DNA of 64,000 nucleotides, taken from NCBI RefSeq assembly GCF_000243215.1, contig NZ_JH594596.1, positions 2,874,392-2,938,391 on the forward strand. Direction: 5' to 3'. Made by a program: the position numbers and the translations under genes. Shown in pieces: positions 25,499-35,115 of the stretch. Source of the stretch: Odoribacter laneus YIT 12061. Lineage in GTDB: Bacteria > Bacteroidota > Bacteroidia > Bacteroidales > Marinifilaceae. The notes below the pieces were generated by a model. That model was not told where the DNA came from and did no database searches. It saw only the letters and a list, made by a program, of their open reading frames with translations. The first letter of the stretch is position 1. Each line of letters starts with the position of its first letter.

Positions 25499-27379
25499 AT
25501 GATATTAGACAAGATAAATACACCCGAAGATCTCAGACAACTACCGGAAGATTCCCTGATACAATTATGTGCGGATATCCGGCAAAAAATTATTGAAGAT
25601 TGCGCGGAAAATCCTGGACATTTAGGGGCCAGCCTCGGCGTGATAGAACTCACCGTCGCCCTACATTATGTCCTCAATACGCCATACGACAATCTGATCT
25701 GGGACGTAGGTCATCAGTCTTACGCTCATAAAATCCTTACAGGACGAAAAGATCAATTTAAAATGAAACGTCAGTTCGGAGGCATCAGCGGCTTTCCGAA
25801 AATGTCGGAAAGCAAATATGATTCTTTTGGAACAGGACATTCTTCTACGTCTATTTCAGCAGCTTTAGGGATGGCAATTGCTGCCAAAATAAACGGAGAA
25901 ACAGATCGTCAGTCCGTTGCAGTTATCGGTGACGGATCTATGACAGGGGGATTAGCTTTCGAAGCCCTAAATAATGCGGGTGTTCATAATAGCAACCTTC
26001 TGGTCATTTTGAACGACAACAATATGGCTATCGATCCCAATATCGGTGGTTTAAATGATTATCTTCTGGATGTGACCACCTCCAAAACTTACAACAAGCT
26101 GAAGGAAGACGTATGGCATATTCTGGGAAAGCTGAACCGTATCAGCCCAGGCATGAGAAGCTTTATACAAAATGTCGATAACAGTTTGAAATCTTTATTG
26201 CTGAAACGGAGCAATCTGTTCGAAGCAATGGGGCTTCGTTACTTTGGACCTGTTGATGGCCATGATGTCAATCATCTGGTAAAAATACTCCGGGATATGA
26301 AAAAAATCAACGGCCCTAAACTACTACACTGTATTACGGTAAAAGGCAAAGGACTGAAACAGGCGGAAGCAGATCAAACGACCTGGCATGCCCCCGGAAA
26401 ATACAATAAGGACACGGGCGAACTGATTAAAGAACAAAATCCGTCGCCGACGCCTAAATTTCAGGATGTTTTTGGTTATACTCTTTTGGAACTTGCCCGC
26501 GCGAACGATAAAATCTTAGGTATTACGCCTGCTATGCCGACAGGCTGTTCGTTAAACATCATGATGAAAGAGATGCCTGAAAGATGCTTCGATGTAGGAA
26601 TAGCGGAACAACATGCGGTGACCTTTTCCGCAGGTCTGGCAGCGAAAGGATTTATTCCTTATTGCAATATTTATTCTTCTTTTATGCAAAGGGCCTACGA
26701 TCAAGTTATCCATGATACTGCACTTCAAAACTTACAAGTTGTATTTTGTCTGGACCGGGGAGGAATAGTTGGAGCAGATGGAGCTACTCATCATGGGGCT
26801 TATGATTTAGCTTATTTCAGATGTATTCCGAATCTCACGATCAGTGCTCCTTTAAATGAGGAAGAGCTGCGGAATTTGATGTATACGGGCCAATTGCCCC
26901 ACCAACAAGGTCCCCTTGTCATCCGGTATCCCAGGGGAAACGGTTTTATGACAAATTGGAAAACCCCTTTTCAGGAATTACCTATTGGGAAAGGAAGATG
27001 CATGATAGAAGGAGAAGAAATCGCTCTGTTGTCTATAGGAGCTATCGGGAATCTTGCCCAAAAGGCTATAGCCAGAATTCCCCGACCTACAATCGGTTGG
27101 TATGATATGCGTTTTTTAAAACCGATAGACGAAGAACTTTTACATACTATATTTAGTAAATTCAAAAAAATTATCACATTGGAAGACGGGACTATTATAG
27201 GAGGATTAGGAAGTGCTGTAATCGAATTTATGAATAAATATCATTACAATGCTCAAGTGTCCCGATTGGGTATACCTGATAAATTCATTGAACACGGTAG
27301 CCAACAACAACTTTACAAACTATGTGGTTATGACGAAGAGGCCATTTACAACCAAATTTGCAGCTTATTAAAAGAGTAA
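25499..27379 (+). CDS. dxs: 1-deoxy-D-xylulose-5-phosphate synthase
   Basis: 626 residues, standard length. It joins pyruvate and glyceraldehyde 3-phosphate, the first step of the MEP isoprenoid pathway, with thiamine diphosphate. The TPP/metal motif GDGSMTGGLAFEAL-NNAG runs at about 146-163 with LNDNNMAI after it. The catalytic loop is VGIAEQHAVTFSAGLAAKG, and the third domain starts near residue 500. The N-terminal GHLGASLGVIELTVALHYV is canonical. A Crp/Fnr gene follows after 21 bp and is probably in the same transcript, a layout seen in other Bacteroidales. Confidence 0.98.
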   Translation: MILDKINTPEDLRQLPEDSLIQLCADIRQKIIEDCAENPGHLGASLGVIELTVALHYVLNTPYDNLIWDVGHQSYAHKILTGRKDQFKMKRQFGGISGFPKMSESKYDSFGTGHSSTSISAALGMAIAAKINGETDRQSVAVIGDGSMTGGLAFEALNNAGVHNSNLLVILNDNNMAIDPNIGGLNDYLLDVTTSKTYNKLKEDVWHILGKLNRISPGMRSFIQNVDNSLKSLLLKRSNLFEAMGLRYFGPVDGHDVNHLVKILRDMKKINGPKLLHCITVKGKGLKQAEADQTTWHAPGKYNKDTGELIKEQNPSPTPKFQDVFGYTLLELARANDKILGITPAMPTGCSLNIMMKEMPERCFDVGIAEQHAVTFSAGLAAKGFIPYCNIYSSFMQRAYDQVIHDTALQNLQVVFCLDRGGIVGADGATHHGAYDLAYFRCIPNLTISAPLNEEELRNLMYTGQLPHQQGPLVIRYPRGNGFMTNWKTPFQELPIGKGRCMIEGEEIALLSIGAIGNLAQKAIARIPRPTIGWYDMRFLKPIDEELLHTIFSKFKKIITLEDGTIIGGLGSAVIEFMNKYHYNAQVSRLGIPDKFIEHGSQQQLYKLCGYDEEAIYNQICSLLKE

Positions 27380-27400
27380 GATTTCTTTAGCTTCTGTGAG

Positions 27401-28102
27401 ATGAAAGACGAAATAAAATTACCGAATAATGTAGAGTGTTACGAAAAATTTAAAAAGACATTTAAAAATCTTTCGGCAAAAGAGCTTAATTTGTTAGTTA
27501 GTAACGATTCTGTCAAATATTATAAAAAAGGAAGCCTTGTCTATTCCGAAGGGACTCGCATGAAGGGATGTTATTTTGTATACAGCGGCGTTGTCAAAAT
27601 TTTTCAGACCGGGCACGAAGGAAAAGAGCAGATCATAAAATTTGAGAAAGAAGGTGACTTTTTCGGCTTCCGTTCTGTCATTTTAAAAGAAAAAGCCTGT
27701 ACTTCCGTAGAGATATTAGTAGATGCCATCCTCTATTTTATTCCGGAAAAAACGCTCTTACTTTTGATAAAAAACAACCCGGATTTCGCCTACGAATTAA
27801 TGCAAATTGCCTGCAAAGAATTAGGAGAATCCAATCGCTATATTCGGGATATTGCGCAGAAATCGGTAAAAGAGCGCCTAGCAGAAATATTATTGATGAT
27901 GGCCCACGATTTCGGGGTCGAAAACGATGGCACCTTAAAATTAAACATCTCGCGGGAAGATTTGAGTAATTTTGTAGGTACCGCTACGGAAACTGTTATC
28001 CGTCTATTGTCTGAATATAAAACCGAAGGATTAGTCGAATCAAAAGGACGCAAAATCAAGCTTTTAAATATTGAAAAATTAAAAAACAGAGCCGGTTTAT
28101 AA
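27401..28102 (+). CDS. Crp/Fnr family transcriptional regulator
   Basis: 233 residues. The cyclic-nucleotide-binding-like beta roll covers about 20-140 (FKNLSAKELNLLVSNDSV, GCYFVYSGVVKIFQ, FEKEGDFFGFRSVI), then a dimer helix (VKERLAEILLMMAHDF) and a winged helix with LNISREDLSNFVGTATETVI as recognition region. There is no N-terminal Cys cluster, so it is not a true iron-sulphur Fnr. It lies 21 bp after dxs. Effector and targets are unknown. Confidence 0.9.
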   Translation: MKDEIKLPNNVECYEKFKKTFKNLSAKELNLLVSNDSVKYYKKGSLVYSEGTRMKGCYFVYSGVVKIFQTGHEGKEQIIKFEKEGDFFGFRSVILKEKACTSVEILVDAILYFIPEKTLLLLIKNNPDFAYELMQIACKELGESNRYIRDIAQKSVKERLAEILLMMAHDFGVENDGTLKLNISREDLSNFVGTATETVIRLLSEYKTEGLVESKGRKIKLLNIEKLKNRAGL

Positions 28103-28320
28103 AAGGAACTTAAAAACTCAGCCTTTATTTATCACAATCATTCACTAAGATATTTAGTGTCTTTTCCTTCACCTCGATTATTTCAAGGTGAGATGCAAAT
28201 ATGTTTGCTTTGTATTCTTTTTTTAAAACTCAATATTTTTCTTTTTTTTATACCTTTATCTGAAAATTATTGTAATTTAACGCGTCTTTTTAAGTCTAAC
28301 TATTAATAATTAATTAAAAC

Positions 28321-29523
28321 ATGCCACAAATTTCAGAAATGGGAAAAATAATACCGGCTTCTCCTATTCGCAAGCTGGTTCCCTATGCCGACCAAGCCAA
28401 AGAAAAAGGGATTAAAGTATATCATCTTAACATCGGACAACCAGATATAGAAACTCCTCCTATCGCCTTGGAAGCTGTCAGGAATATGAAATTGTCTGTC
28501 ATCGAATACACCCCCTCCGGAGGAAATCATACGTTAAAAGTAAAATTAGCAGGATATTACCAGCATTTAGGAATTAATATTCATGAAGAAGATATTTTAA
28601 TTACGACAGGAGGTTCCGAAGCGATTTTATTTGCTTTTATGAGCACATTAAATCCCGGAGATGAAATCATTATTCCGGAACCTTTTTACGCCAATTATAC
28701 AGCTTTTGCTGTTATGACAGGCGTAAAAGTAAAGACAGTCACCTCCACTATTGAAAACAATTTTGCTTTACCTCCTATCAGTGAAATTGAAAAGCTGATC
28801 ACTCCTGCAACAAAGGGTATTGTCATCATCAACCCCAACAATCCGACAGGTTACTTATACTCTAAAGAGGAATTAGAAGAGCTGGCTAAAATCATCAAAA
28901 AATACGATTTATATTTATACTCAGATGAAGTATACAGACGTTATTGTTACGATGGTCTGAAACATTTTTCTGTCATGAATTTACCGGGTATTGAACAGAA
29001 TGTCGTTTTATTTGATTCGATGTCAAAAAGATACAGTGAATGTGGTATCCGTGTAGGAGCTATCATTACCCGTAACAGAGAGATTTTAGCGACAGCTTTA
29101 AAATTCGGCATGGCGCGTCTGTGTCCTCCCGCTTTAGGGCAAATAGCCGCAGAAGCTTCTTTAGATACAACCGACGAATATTTCGAAAACGTTTACAATG
29201 AGTATATCGAACGGAGAGATTTTATGGTGGAAGCCCTGAATAAAATGCCGGGAGTCATTTGCCCGAAACCGAAAGGAGCTTTTTATTCCATCGTAAAATT
29301 ACCTGTAGACGATGCCGACCGTTTTGCGAAATGGTTATTGGAAGATTTTAGTTATAACGGTCAAACAGTCATGGTGGCTCCTGCCAGTGGATTTTATCAT
29401 ACATCGGGTCTCGGAAAAAATGAAGTAAGAATCGCTTATGTTTTAAAAATCAGCGAACTGAAAAAAGCGATGGAGACCTTGGCTCAGGCTTTGAAAGAAT
29501 ATCCTGGAGCACAGCAGGCATAA
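28321..29523 (+). CDS. PLP-dependent aminotransferase, class I/II
   Basis: 400 residues, fold-type I. The PLP-binding lysine lies in DSMSKRYSECGIRVG (about residues 237-251), the Asp for the pyridine nitrogen in YSDEVYRRY, the Asn in INPNNPTGYLY, and the carboxylate-binding Arg in the C-terminal VRIAYVL. It most resembles broad aspartate/alanine aminotransferases of Bacteroidetes. The 218-bp upstream region has hairpins and a weak -7 box (TACCTTTA, 28251-28258). The substrate is not determined. Confidence 0.88.
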   Translation: MPQISEMGKIIPASPIRKLVPYADQAKEKGIKVYHLNIGQPDIETPPIALEAVRNMKLSVIEYTPSGGNHTLKVKLAGYYQHLGINIHEEDILITTGGSEAILFAFMSTLNPGDEIIIPEPFYANYTAFAVMTGVKVKTVTSTIENNFALPPISEIEKLITPATKGIVIINPNNPTGYLYSKEELEELAKIIKKYDLYLYSDEVYRRYCYDGLKHFSVMNLPGIEQNVVLFDSMSKRYSECGIRVGAIITRNREILATALKFGMARLCPPALGQIAAEASLDTTDEYFENVYNEYIERRDFMVEALNKMPGVICPKPKGAFYSIVKLPVDDADRFAKWLLEDFSYNGQTVMVAPASGFYHTSGLGKNEVRIAYVLKISELKKAMETLAQALKEYPGAQQA

Positions 29524-29536
29524 CAGATAATTTTTC

Positions 29537-29544
29537 TATCTTTG
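29537..29544 (+). promoter_or_regulatory. Promoter -7 box before the acyltransferase
   Basis: TATCTTTG matches TAnnTTTG, 46 bp before the acyltransferase start and just after the aminotransferase stop. Confidence 0.6.
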
Positions 29545-29589
29545 CAGCTTAGATGAAGCTGTGATTAAGATTTTTTAGAAAAAACAGAT

Positions 29590-30735
29590 ATGATATCCGA
29601 CTCGAAATTTGACAGTATTAGACCCTATGTAGGGAGTGAAGTTGTTGCAGCAGCACAAAGACTCAGCAATGCGGAGGCGTTTCTATCCGTTTTCTCACAG
29701 CTTACTCAGATTGATAAAAATGTAATCGCTGCGACGCTCAAGGACATCCATACCCGGGATGAATTCCAATGCAAATTTTTTGGTCCGGCGATTCAGTCGG
29801 TTATCGACCATACTTCAGACGGAGTTTCCATCAGCGGATTGGAAAATCTCAGACCGGATACTTCCTATCTGTTTATTTCTGATCACAGAGATATTATTCT
29901 GGATTCTGCTATATTGAATCTGTTGTTGAGAAAAAACGGTTTTAAATATACAGAAGCTGCTATCGGGAGTAATCTTCTGGTGAATGAATGGGTTACAGAC
30001 CTGGTGAAATTGAATTCCTGTTTCATTATAGAAAGGGATATTCCCGTCAGAGAAATGATCGTCAGCTCTGCCCTTCGTTCTGAATACATACGTGCCACAA
30101 TTGAAGCTGGAGTCAATTCTATATGGATTGCCCAAAAAGAAGGACGGACTAAAAACGGGGATGATAAAACACAACCCAGTTTACTGAAAATGTTCAAAAT
30201 GAGCAGTTCTAAAGATTTCGCAGAAAATTTCCGACAGCTCAAAATCGTGCCTTTGTCTATCTCTTATGAATGGGAGCCTTGCGACGATCTGAAGACAAAT
30301 GAATTATACACCAAAACGGTCAGCGAATACATAAAAACTCCGGAAGAAGATATGAAAAGTATGCAAACCGGTTTAGCCATGTATAAAGGCAGGATCAACT
30401 TTGTGGTAGACAAACCCATTGATGACGAACTGGATGCAATAGCCAGTTTGCCATCCAATGGAGAAAGACTGGAAGTCCTTGCCCAGCTCATTGATTCAAA
30501 AATTCATAAAAACTTTAAATTATGGCCGAATAATTATATTGCTTATGATCTTTTGCATTCTGTCAATAAATTTTCAAAATTTTATAACGATGAAGAAAAA
30601 GAAAAATTTATTTGCACAATGACTCAGAAAATCGACAAAATTGAGGGAAACCGTTCGCTATTGAATAACATTTATTTGGAGATTTATGCTAATCCTATTA
30701 AAAATTGTCTCCACCTAAAAGACACTGAGCAATAA
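29590..30735 (+). CDS. PlsC-like glycerol-3-phosphate/lysophosphatidate acyltransferase
   Basis: 381 residues. The acyltransferase active site reads SDHRDIILDSA at about residues 97-107 (His-Asp pair, one residue more than the textbook H-x4-D), followed by an acceptor-binding block FIIERD and the EGR element in QKEGRTKNGDDKT. The central domain is flanked by a long N-terminal part and a helical C-terminus. No membrane helix stands out, so it is probably peripheral. It likely acylates glycerophosphate or a related lipid. A promoter lies directly upstream; two small genes and gltX follow. Confidence 0.8.
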   Translation: MISDSKFDSIRPYVGSEVVAAAQRLSNAEAFLSVFSQLTQIDKNVIAATLKDIHTRDEFQCKFFGPAIQSVIDHTSDGVSISGLENLRPDTSYLFISDHRDIILDSAILNLLLRKNGFKYTEAAIGSNLLVNEWVTDLVKLNSCFIIERDIPVREMIVSSALRSEYIRATIEAGVNSIWIAQKEGRTKNGDDKTQPSLLKMFKMSSSKDFAENFRQLKIVPLSISYEWEPCDDLKTNELYTKTVSEYIKTPEEDMKSMQTGLAMYKGRINFVVDKPIDDELDAIASLPSNGERLEVLAQLIDSKIHKNFKLWPNNYIAYDLLHSVNKFSKFYNDEEKEKFICTMTQKIDKIEGNRSLLNNIYLEIYANPIKNCLHLKDTEQ

Positions 30736-30787
30736 AAATAAGCCTATTTTATTCCGTATCTGAAACTTAAACGAAAAACGAAAATTA

Positions 30788-30970
30788 ATGAAAACAGTCC
30801 GCTTACTCATTATTCTTGGTGCTTTTTTAATTATGATTTCCAGCGTATTTAGTCTGATGACAACGACGGACCGAACACCAGTATACATCAACATCTGCGC
30901 TATGTTAAGTTTAGCTATTGCCGTTTCGGTCATGAATTTCCAAAAAAACAACCGAAAAGACCGAAGATAA
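30788..30970 (+). CDS. Small two-helix membrane protein
   Basis: 60 residues: helix 1 LLIILGAFLIMISSVFSLM, a short loop (TTTDRTPVY), helix 2 ICAMLSLAIAVSVMNF, then a basic tail KNNRKDRR. No family was recognised. It starts 53 bp after the acyltransferase gene and ends 10 bp before the next small gene, on the same strand, which supports it being real. The basic tail predicts the C-terminus in the cytosol. Confidence 0.6.
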   Translation: MKTVRLLIILGAFLIMISSVFSLMTTTDRTPVYINICAMLSLAIAVSVMNFQKNNRKDRR

Positions 30971-30979
30971 AATCTCAAA

Positions 30980-31255
30980 ATGTATAAAGTTAAACGCACG
31001 ATATACCTGAAAGATCGCCATATAGACGTTTGGTTAGGGCTTGTAAGTAAAACCAAGAATGGGAAAAACGGGAAATATACCGTCTATTTACTTACGGATA
31101 ACCCGGATAATCCTTTTAACCATGCAGAACCCATCTTAAGCGGCATTACCTCGAAAGAAACGGCCATCCGGAGAGGAATTGAATTTGTCAAAAATCTATT
31201 GCAAAATATTTCGGATCGCACAGTCACTTCAGAGGACAAAAAATCAGAATTCTAA
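30980..31255 (+). CDS. Small unknown soluble protein
   Basis: 91 residues, basic and beta-rich at first (MYKVKRTIYLKDRHIDVWLG), then LLTDNPDNPFNHAEPILSG and an amphipathic helix (AIRRGIEFVKNLLQNI). No family was recognised. Its position between the small membrane protein and gltX, 27 bp before the gltX start, suggests one operon. Confidence 0.6.
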   Translation: MYKVKRTIYLKDRHIDVWLGLVSKTKNGKNGKYTVYLLTDNPDNPFNHAEPILSGITSKETAIRRGIEFVKNLLQNISDRTVTSEDKKSEF

Positions 31256-31282
31256 ATTGATTTTACATCAAAATTTGCCATA

Positions 31283-32806
31283 ATGGAAAGAAAAGTCAGA
31301 GTCAGATTTGCTCCAAGTCCCACAGGAGCACTTCATTTAGGGGGAGTGAGAACAGCCCTTTTCAACTATTTATTTGCCCGTCATCATAAAGGAGATTTCC
31401 TTTTACGTATAGAAGATACCGACCAGACCAGATATGTACCCGGAGCAGAGGAATATATTATAAAATCTTTACAATGGTGCGGTTTAAAGGTGGATGAAGG
31501 AGTAGGAACAGGAGGAGAATACGGTCCCTACCGTCAAAGCGAAAGAAAAGACTTATATAAACAATACGCTTTACAATTAGTTGCATCCGGACACGCCTAT
31601 TATTCTTTCGATACAGCTGAAGAATTGGACAATTACCGCAAATCCTGTGAAGCGCAAAAAGAAACGTTTATCTATAACGCTACCACACGGATAAAACTCC
31701 GGAACTCTCTTACAATGGATGCTGATCAGGTAAGGCAATTACTGGAAGCAGGAGAGCCCTATGTCATCCGCTTTAAAATGCCTGAAAATGAAGAACTCCA
31801 TTTAAAAGATATTATCCGGGGAGAAGTTCGTTTCCATACCTCCTTATTGGACGACAAGGTTCTCTTCAAATCAGACGGTATGCCTACTTATCATTTAGCA
31901 AATGTAGTAGACGACTACCTGATGAAAATTACACACGTCATCCGGGGAGAGGAATGGCTTCCCTCTCTTCCCCTGCATGTACTTTTATACAGAAGTTTCG
32001 GCTGGACAGAAGTGATGCCTGAATTTGCGCATCTTCCCCTTATTCTGAAACCTGTAGGAAATGGGAAACTGAGCAAAAGGGATGGGAATAAGATGGGATT
32101 CCCCGTATTTCCAATGCAATGGACAGACCCTGAGACCAAAGAAATATGGCATGGTTATAAAGAAGACGGATATTTTCCCGAAGCTTTTATCAATATGCTT
32201 GCTTTACTAGGCTGGAATGACGGAACGGATAAGGAAATTTTCTCGCTGGAAGAGTTATGTCAAGCCTTTTCGCTGGAAAGAGTCCATAAAGCAGGATCCC
32301 GGTTTGATCCGGAAAAAGCAAAATGGTTCAATCACAAATACCTGATTCATAAACCGGATACGGAACTCGCAATTCCCTTAAAAGAAATACTGGAAAGTAA
32401 CGGCATTCAGGCAGACCTATCTCAAATAGAAAAGGTATGCGGTTTAATGAAAGAACGGGCTAATTTCGTGAAAGATATTTATAACGACAGTTTATTCTTT
32501 TTCGTTACACCGGAAGAATACAATGAAAAAGACGTAAAAAAATACTGGAAAGAAGAATCCATACCCCTGATGCAGGAATTATATAATCTTCTCAGCAAAA
32601 TCGAAGATTATTCTTTTGCCAACACTGAAAAAATTATTTCAGCATGGATTAACACCAAGGAAATCGGTTTTGGCAAAGTAATGAATCCTTTTAGAGTCGC
32701 CATCGTAGGAGCAGCCAAAGGACCACATATGTTCAATATTATTGAAATTATCGGGAAAACCGAAACATTAAAGCGGCTGGAAAAAGCATTAAACACACTA
32801 AAATAG
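31283..32806 (+). CDS. gltX: Glutamyl-tRNA synthetase
   Basis: 507 residues, class I synthetase. The HIGH-type motif is in APSPTGALHLGGVRTALF (about 9-26) and the KMSKS-type motif is KLSKRDG (about 266-272). The C-terminal anticodon-binding domain follows from about residue 340. It charges tRNA-Glu, and possibly tRNA-Gln where Gln is made by amidation; no GlnRS or amidotransferase lies in the window. A DUF4870 gene follows after 6 bp. Confidence 0.98.
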   Translation: MERKVRVRFAPSPTGALHLGGVRTALFNYLFARHHKGDFLLRIEDTDQTRYVPGAEEYIIKSLQWCGLKVDEGVGTGGEYGPYRQSERKDLYKQYALQLVASGHAYYSFDTAEELDNYRKSCEAQKETFIYNATTRIKLRNSLTMDADQVRQLLEAGEPYVIRFKMPENEELHLKDIIRGEVRFHTSLLDDKVLFKSDGMPTYHLANVVDDYLMKITHVIRGEEWLPSLPLHVLLYRSFGWTEVMPEFAHLPLILKPVGNGKLSKRDGNKMGFPVFPMQWTDPETKEIWHGYKEDGYFPEAFINMLALLGWNDGTDKEIFSLEELCQAFSLERVHKAGSRFDPEKAKWFNHKYLIHKPDTELAIPLKEILESNGIQADLSQIEKVCGLMKERANFVKDIYNDSLFFFVTPEEYNEKDVKKYWKEESIPLMQELYNLLSKIEDYSFANTEKIISAWINTKEIGFGKVMNPFRVAIVGAAKGPHMFNIIEIIGKTETLKRLEKALNTLK

Positions 32807-32812
32807 AGATAC

Positions 32813-33163
32813 ATGGAAAATAGGATTTCTGATTCTGAAAAACAATATGCGATGTTTATTCACATCTCGCAATTTGCGGGAGTAATCATTCCCGGACTAG
32901 GATGGATTTTACCTTTGGTGTTGTGGTTAACAAAGAAGGACACCTCTTCCTATATTGACGCCAATGGAAAAATAGTAATGAACTGGATTATTTCCTGCTT
33001 CCTCTACGCCATAGGAGCTACGATCTTAACTTTTATCCTTATTGGGATTCCTCTTTTAATCGCTTTGGGAATATGCAGTCTTATATTTACAATTATTGGT
33101 GCAATACGGGCGAATGACGGTATATTGTGGCCTTATCCCCTAAGCATCAAATTTATAAACTAA
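32813..33163 (+). CDS. DUF4870 membrane protein
   Basis: 116 residues. The DUF4870 layout is clear: a short N-terminal helix with ISDSEKQYAMFIHISQF, first span VIIPGLGWILPLVLWL, the conserved YIDANGKIVMNWIIS block, and two further spans (FLYAIGATILTFILIGIPL and ALGICSLIFTIIGAI) ending AIRANDGILWPYP. The function is unknown; such proteins are common in the inner membrane of many bacteria. It is likely cotranscribed with gltX. Confidence 0.88.
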   Translation: MENRISDSEKQYAMFIHISQFAGVIIPGLGWILPLVLWLTKKDTSSYIDANGKIVMNWIISCFLYAIGATILTFILIGIPLLIALGICSLIFTIIGAIRANDGILWPYPLSIKFIN

Positions 33164-33189
33164 AGCATTCTCCTGTAGGGCTGTAAACG

Positions 33190-33687
33190 TCAATACAGGA
33201 TAAAGTTATTTGCCTGCAACTCCCGGATAGCTTGTTCTTCATGCAGCAAAAAGGGATTTAGTTCCTGAGTGGTCAGGCTAGAAGGAGCGGGTACAAAAAT
33301 GGTATTCGGATATTGCATGATAATATCATGCAATATTCTTACCCGTTTCATGTGAAAATCGGAAGAAACAACCCACAAAATATCCGGCTGCTCTTTTTCA
33401 ATGACAAGTTTCGACATCCTAAAATCTTCGACAGTATTGGAAGACAACACAAATTCCAGGAAGTCATTTTCTTTCACTCCTTTATGCAAAAGATATTGTT
33501 TACTGTAGTAAGCATGCGGTAAAGAGGTTGGATTAAACTGTTTCCCAAATCCTCCTGTACAAAGGAAACGGCTGTTTTTATTAAGCGAATAGAGCTCAAA
33601 GGCATAATTCAAACGATCTAAAGCAATTCTGCTCAAATTGCCCTTTTCATCGTTAGGCGCTCCCAATACCAGTAAAATATTTTTCAT
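33190..33687 (-). CDS. YdcF/SanA-like DUF218 protein
   Basis: About 165 residues from ATG 33687 (MKNILLVLGAPND); ATGs at 33696 and 33741 are in frame but would place non-homologous residues before the first strand. The DUF218 fold is seen in VLGAPNDEKGNLSRIALDRL, LCTGGFGKQFN, SSNTVEDFRMSKLVI and the late VVSSDFHMKRVRILHDII. E. coli members SanA, ElyC and YdcF act in envelope processes, but no enzyme activity is settled. No membrane anchor is seen here, unlike most relatives. Confidence 0.82.
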   Translation of the reverse strand: MKNILLVLGAPNDEKGNLSRIALDRLNYAFELYSLNKNSRFLCTGGFGKQFNPTSLPHAYYSKQYLLHKGVKENDFLEFVLSSNTVEDFRMSKLVIEKEQPDILWVVSSDFHMKRVRILHDIIMQYPNTIFVPAPSSLTTQELNPFLLHEEQAIRELQANNFILY

Positions 33688-33921
33688 ATTCTTCATTCCA
33701 CTATTCAAAAGTTTCCCCAAATCAAACAAATATCCATACAAAAATAGATATAAAAAACAAACTGATTTAATCCTTTATTTAAATAACAAAAGACTTATCT
33801 TATACTCCCGTACAAAAATATCATTTTTAATCAGGAAAAAATCCTCTTTTGTGTCCCTACTGTGTATTTTATTTGTAACTTTTCTGCCCCTTTATACGTC
33901 ATTTTGGAAAATATGTCTTCT

Positions 33922-35115
33922 ATGAAAAATCTTTTATTTGGCTTTATTTGCCTGATTTCAGGTATGGCTTCTTCCGTATTTGCCCAAAACTGTAGTTATC
34001 GCATATATGGACATATTTCTACTGTAGACAATGAAAAATTCTCCGGCTACATTACCTGGGGAAAGAATCAATTATACTGGACAGATCTTTTTCAAGCTCT
34101 CAAACCGAAAAATCCTTATGCCCACTATTTTAAACCTGAGGACGGAGTACTTTTTAATCACTCAGGCAAAACATCGTCAGTCCCCCCCCAACATATATTT
34201 GCCTGCCGATTCGGAGATATAAAAACCATAGAATTGAGCGGCATAAACCAAATTAATCTTCACATTCAGAGTGGTTATCAAATCCTATTAAAAAAAGGCA
34301 GTTTTAAAGATATAAACACTCCCATCTCTCTTCAAATATCAGCACAAGAAGAAATAGAGATTCCCTGGGAAAAAATAGCTAAAATTGAATTCGACGCCTC
34401 GCCCGATTCTTTTTGTCCGCCTCATACTCTTCCGATTACCGGTATCGTTCAAACCAAACAAGGGATTTATAAAGGATTTATTAGCTGGAACAAGAAAAAA
34501 ACAATCACAGATACGTTTAAAGCCAAAACAGCCCGAGGAGAAATCTATATAAGCTTTTCTCAAATCAAAAGAATCCTCAAAGCTCCGAACGGCTATCGGC
34601 TCATTTTAAAAAACGGAGAAGTAAAGGATTTAAAGACCATCGAAAATCTTCGGGAAATTACAGTAAATATGCCAAACATTGGTATTGTGACCATCCCGGC
34701 AAGCAAATTGGAATCTTTGAACATAGAAGAAATTCCACTGCCTTCCTATGCTGATTTCTCGGACCAAACGCCTCTTTATGGGGAGATTTTAACCCGCAAA
34801 GGAGAAAAAATAAAAGGAAGGCTAGCTTACGATTTAGATGAAGCGATGAATTTTGAACTCCTGGAAGGGGAAAATGATAATATCGAATATTCTATCCCTT
34901 TTAAATACCTCCAATCAATAGAACCGAAAAACTATAAATATTCTTATATCACTCTCACAAACGGAGCGGCTCTCAGCTTAGGAGATTCCGTAGATGTAGG
35001 CGCTGAAAACAGTGGCATTCTGATATTTCCGGAGGATAGCATACCCGTTTATGTTCCCTGGAAAGAAATCCGTTTGATTACTTTTGAAAATCAAGCCCGT
35101 TCTACTCCGGAATAA
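33922..35115 (+). CDS. Secreted protein with three internal repeats
   Basis: About 397 residues from ATG 33922 (MKNLLFGFICLISG), with a signal peptide cleaved near SSVFAQ; in-frame ATGs at 33913 and 33862 are less likely. Three units of about 110-130 residues share a plan: a strand with I-x-G-x-I/V-x-T, a W-containing turn (SGYITWGKNQLYW; KGFISWNKKKTI; KGRLAYDLDEAM), a line ending in a strand such as FSQIKRILK or FKYLQSIEP, and a closing IPW/IPA block. No named family was recognised. Likely a periplasmic beta-domain protein. Its last 25 bp overlap dusB on the other strand. Confidence 0.6.
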   Translation: MKNLLFGFICLISGMASSVFAQNCSYRIYGHISTVDNEKFSGYITWGKNQLYWTDLFQALKPKNPYAHYFKPEDGVLFNHSGKTSSVPPQHIFACRFGDIKTIELSGINQINLHIQSGYQILLKKGSFKDINTPISLQISAQEEIEIPWEKIAKIEFDASPDSFCPPHTLPITGIVQTKQGIYKGFISWNKKKTITDTFKAKTARGEIYISFSQIKRILKAPNGYRLILKNGEVKDLKTIENLREITVNMPNIGIVTIPASKLESLNIEEIPLPSYADFSDQTPLYGEILTRKGEKIKGRLAYDLDEAMNFELLEGENDNIEYSIPFKYLQSIEPKNYKYSYITLTNGAALSLGDSVDVGAENSGILIFPEDSIPVYVPWKEIRLITFENQARSTPE

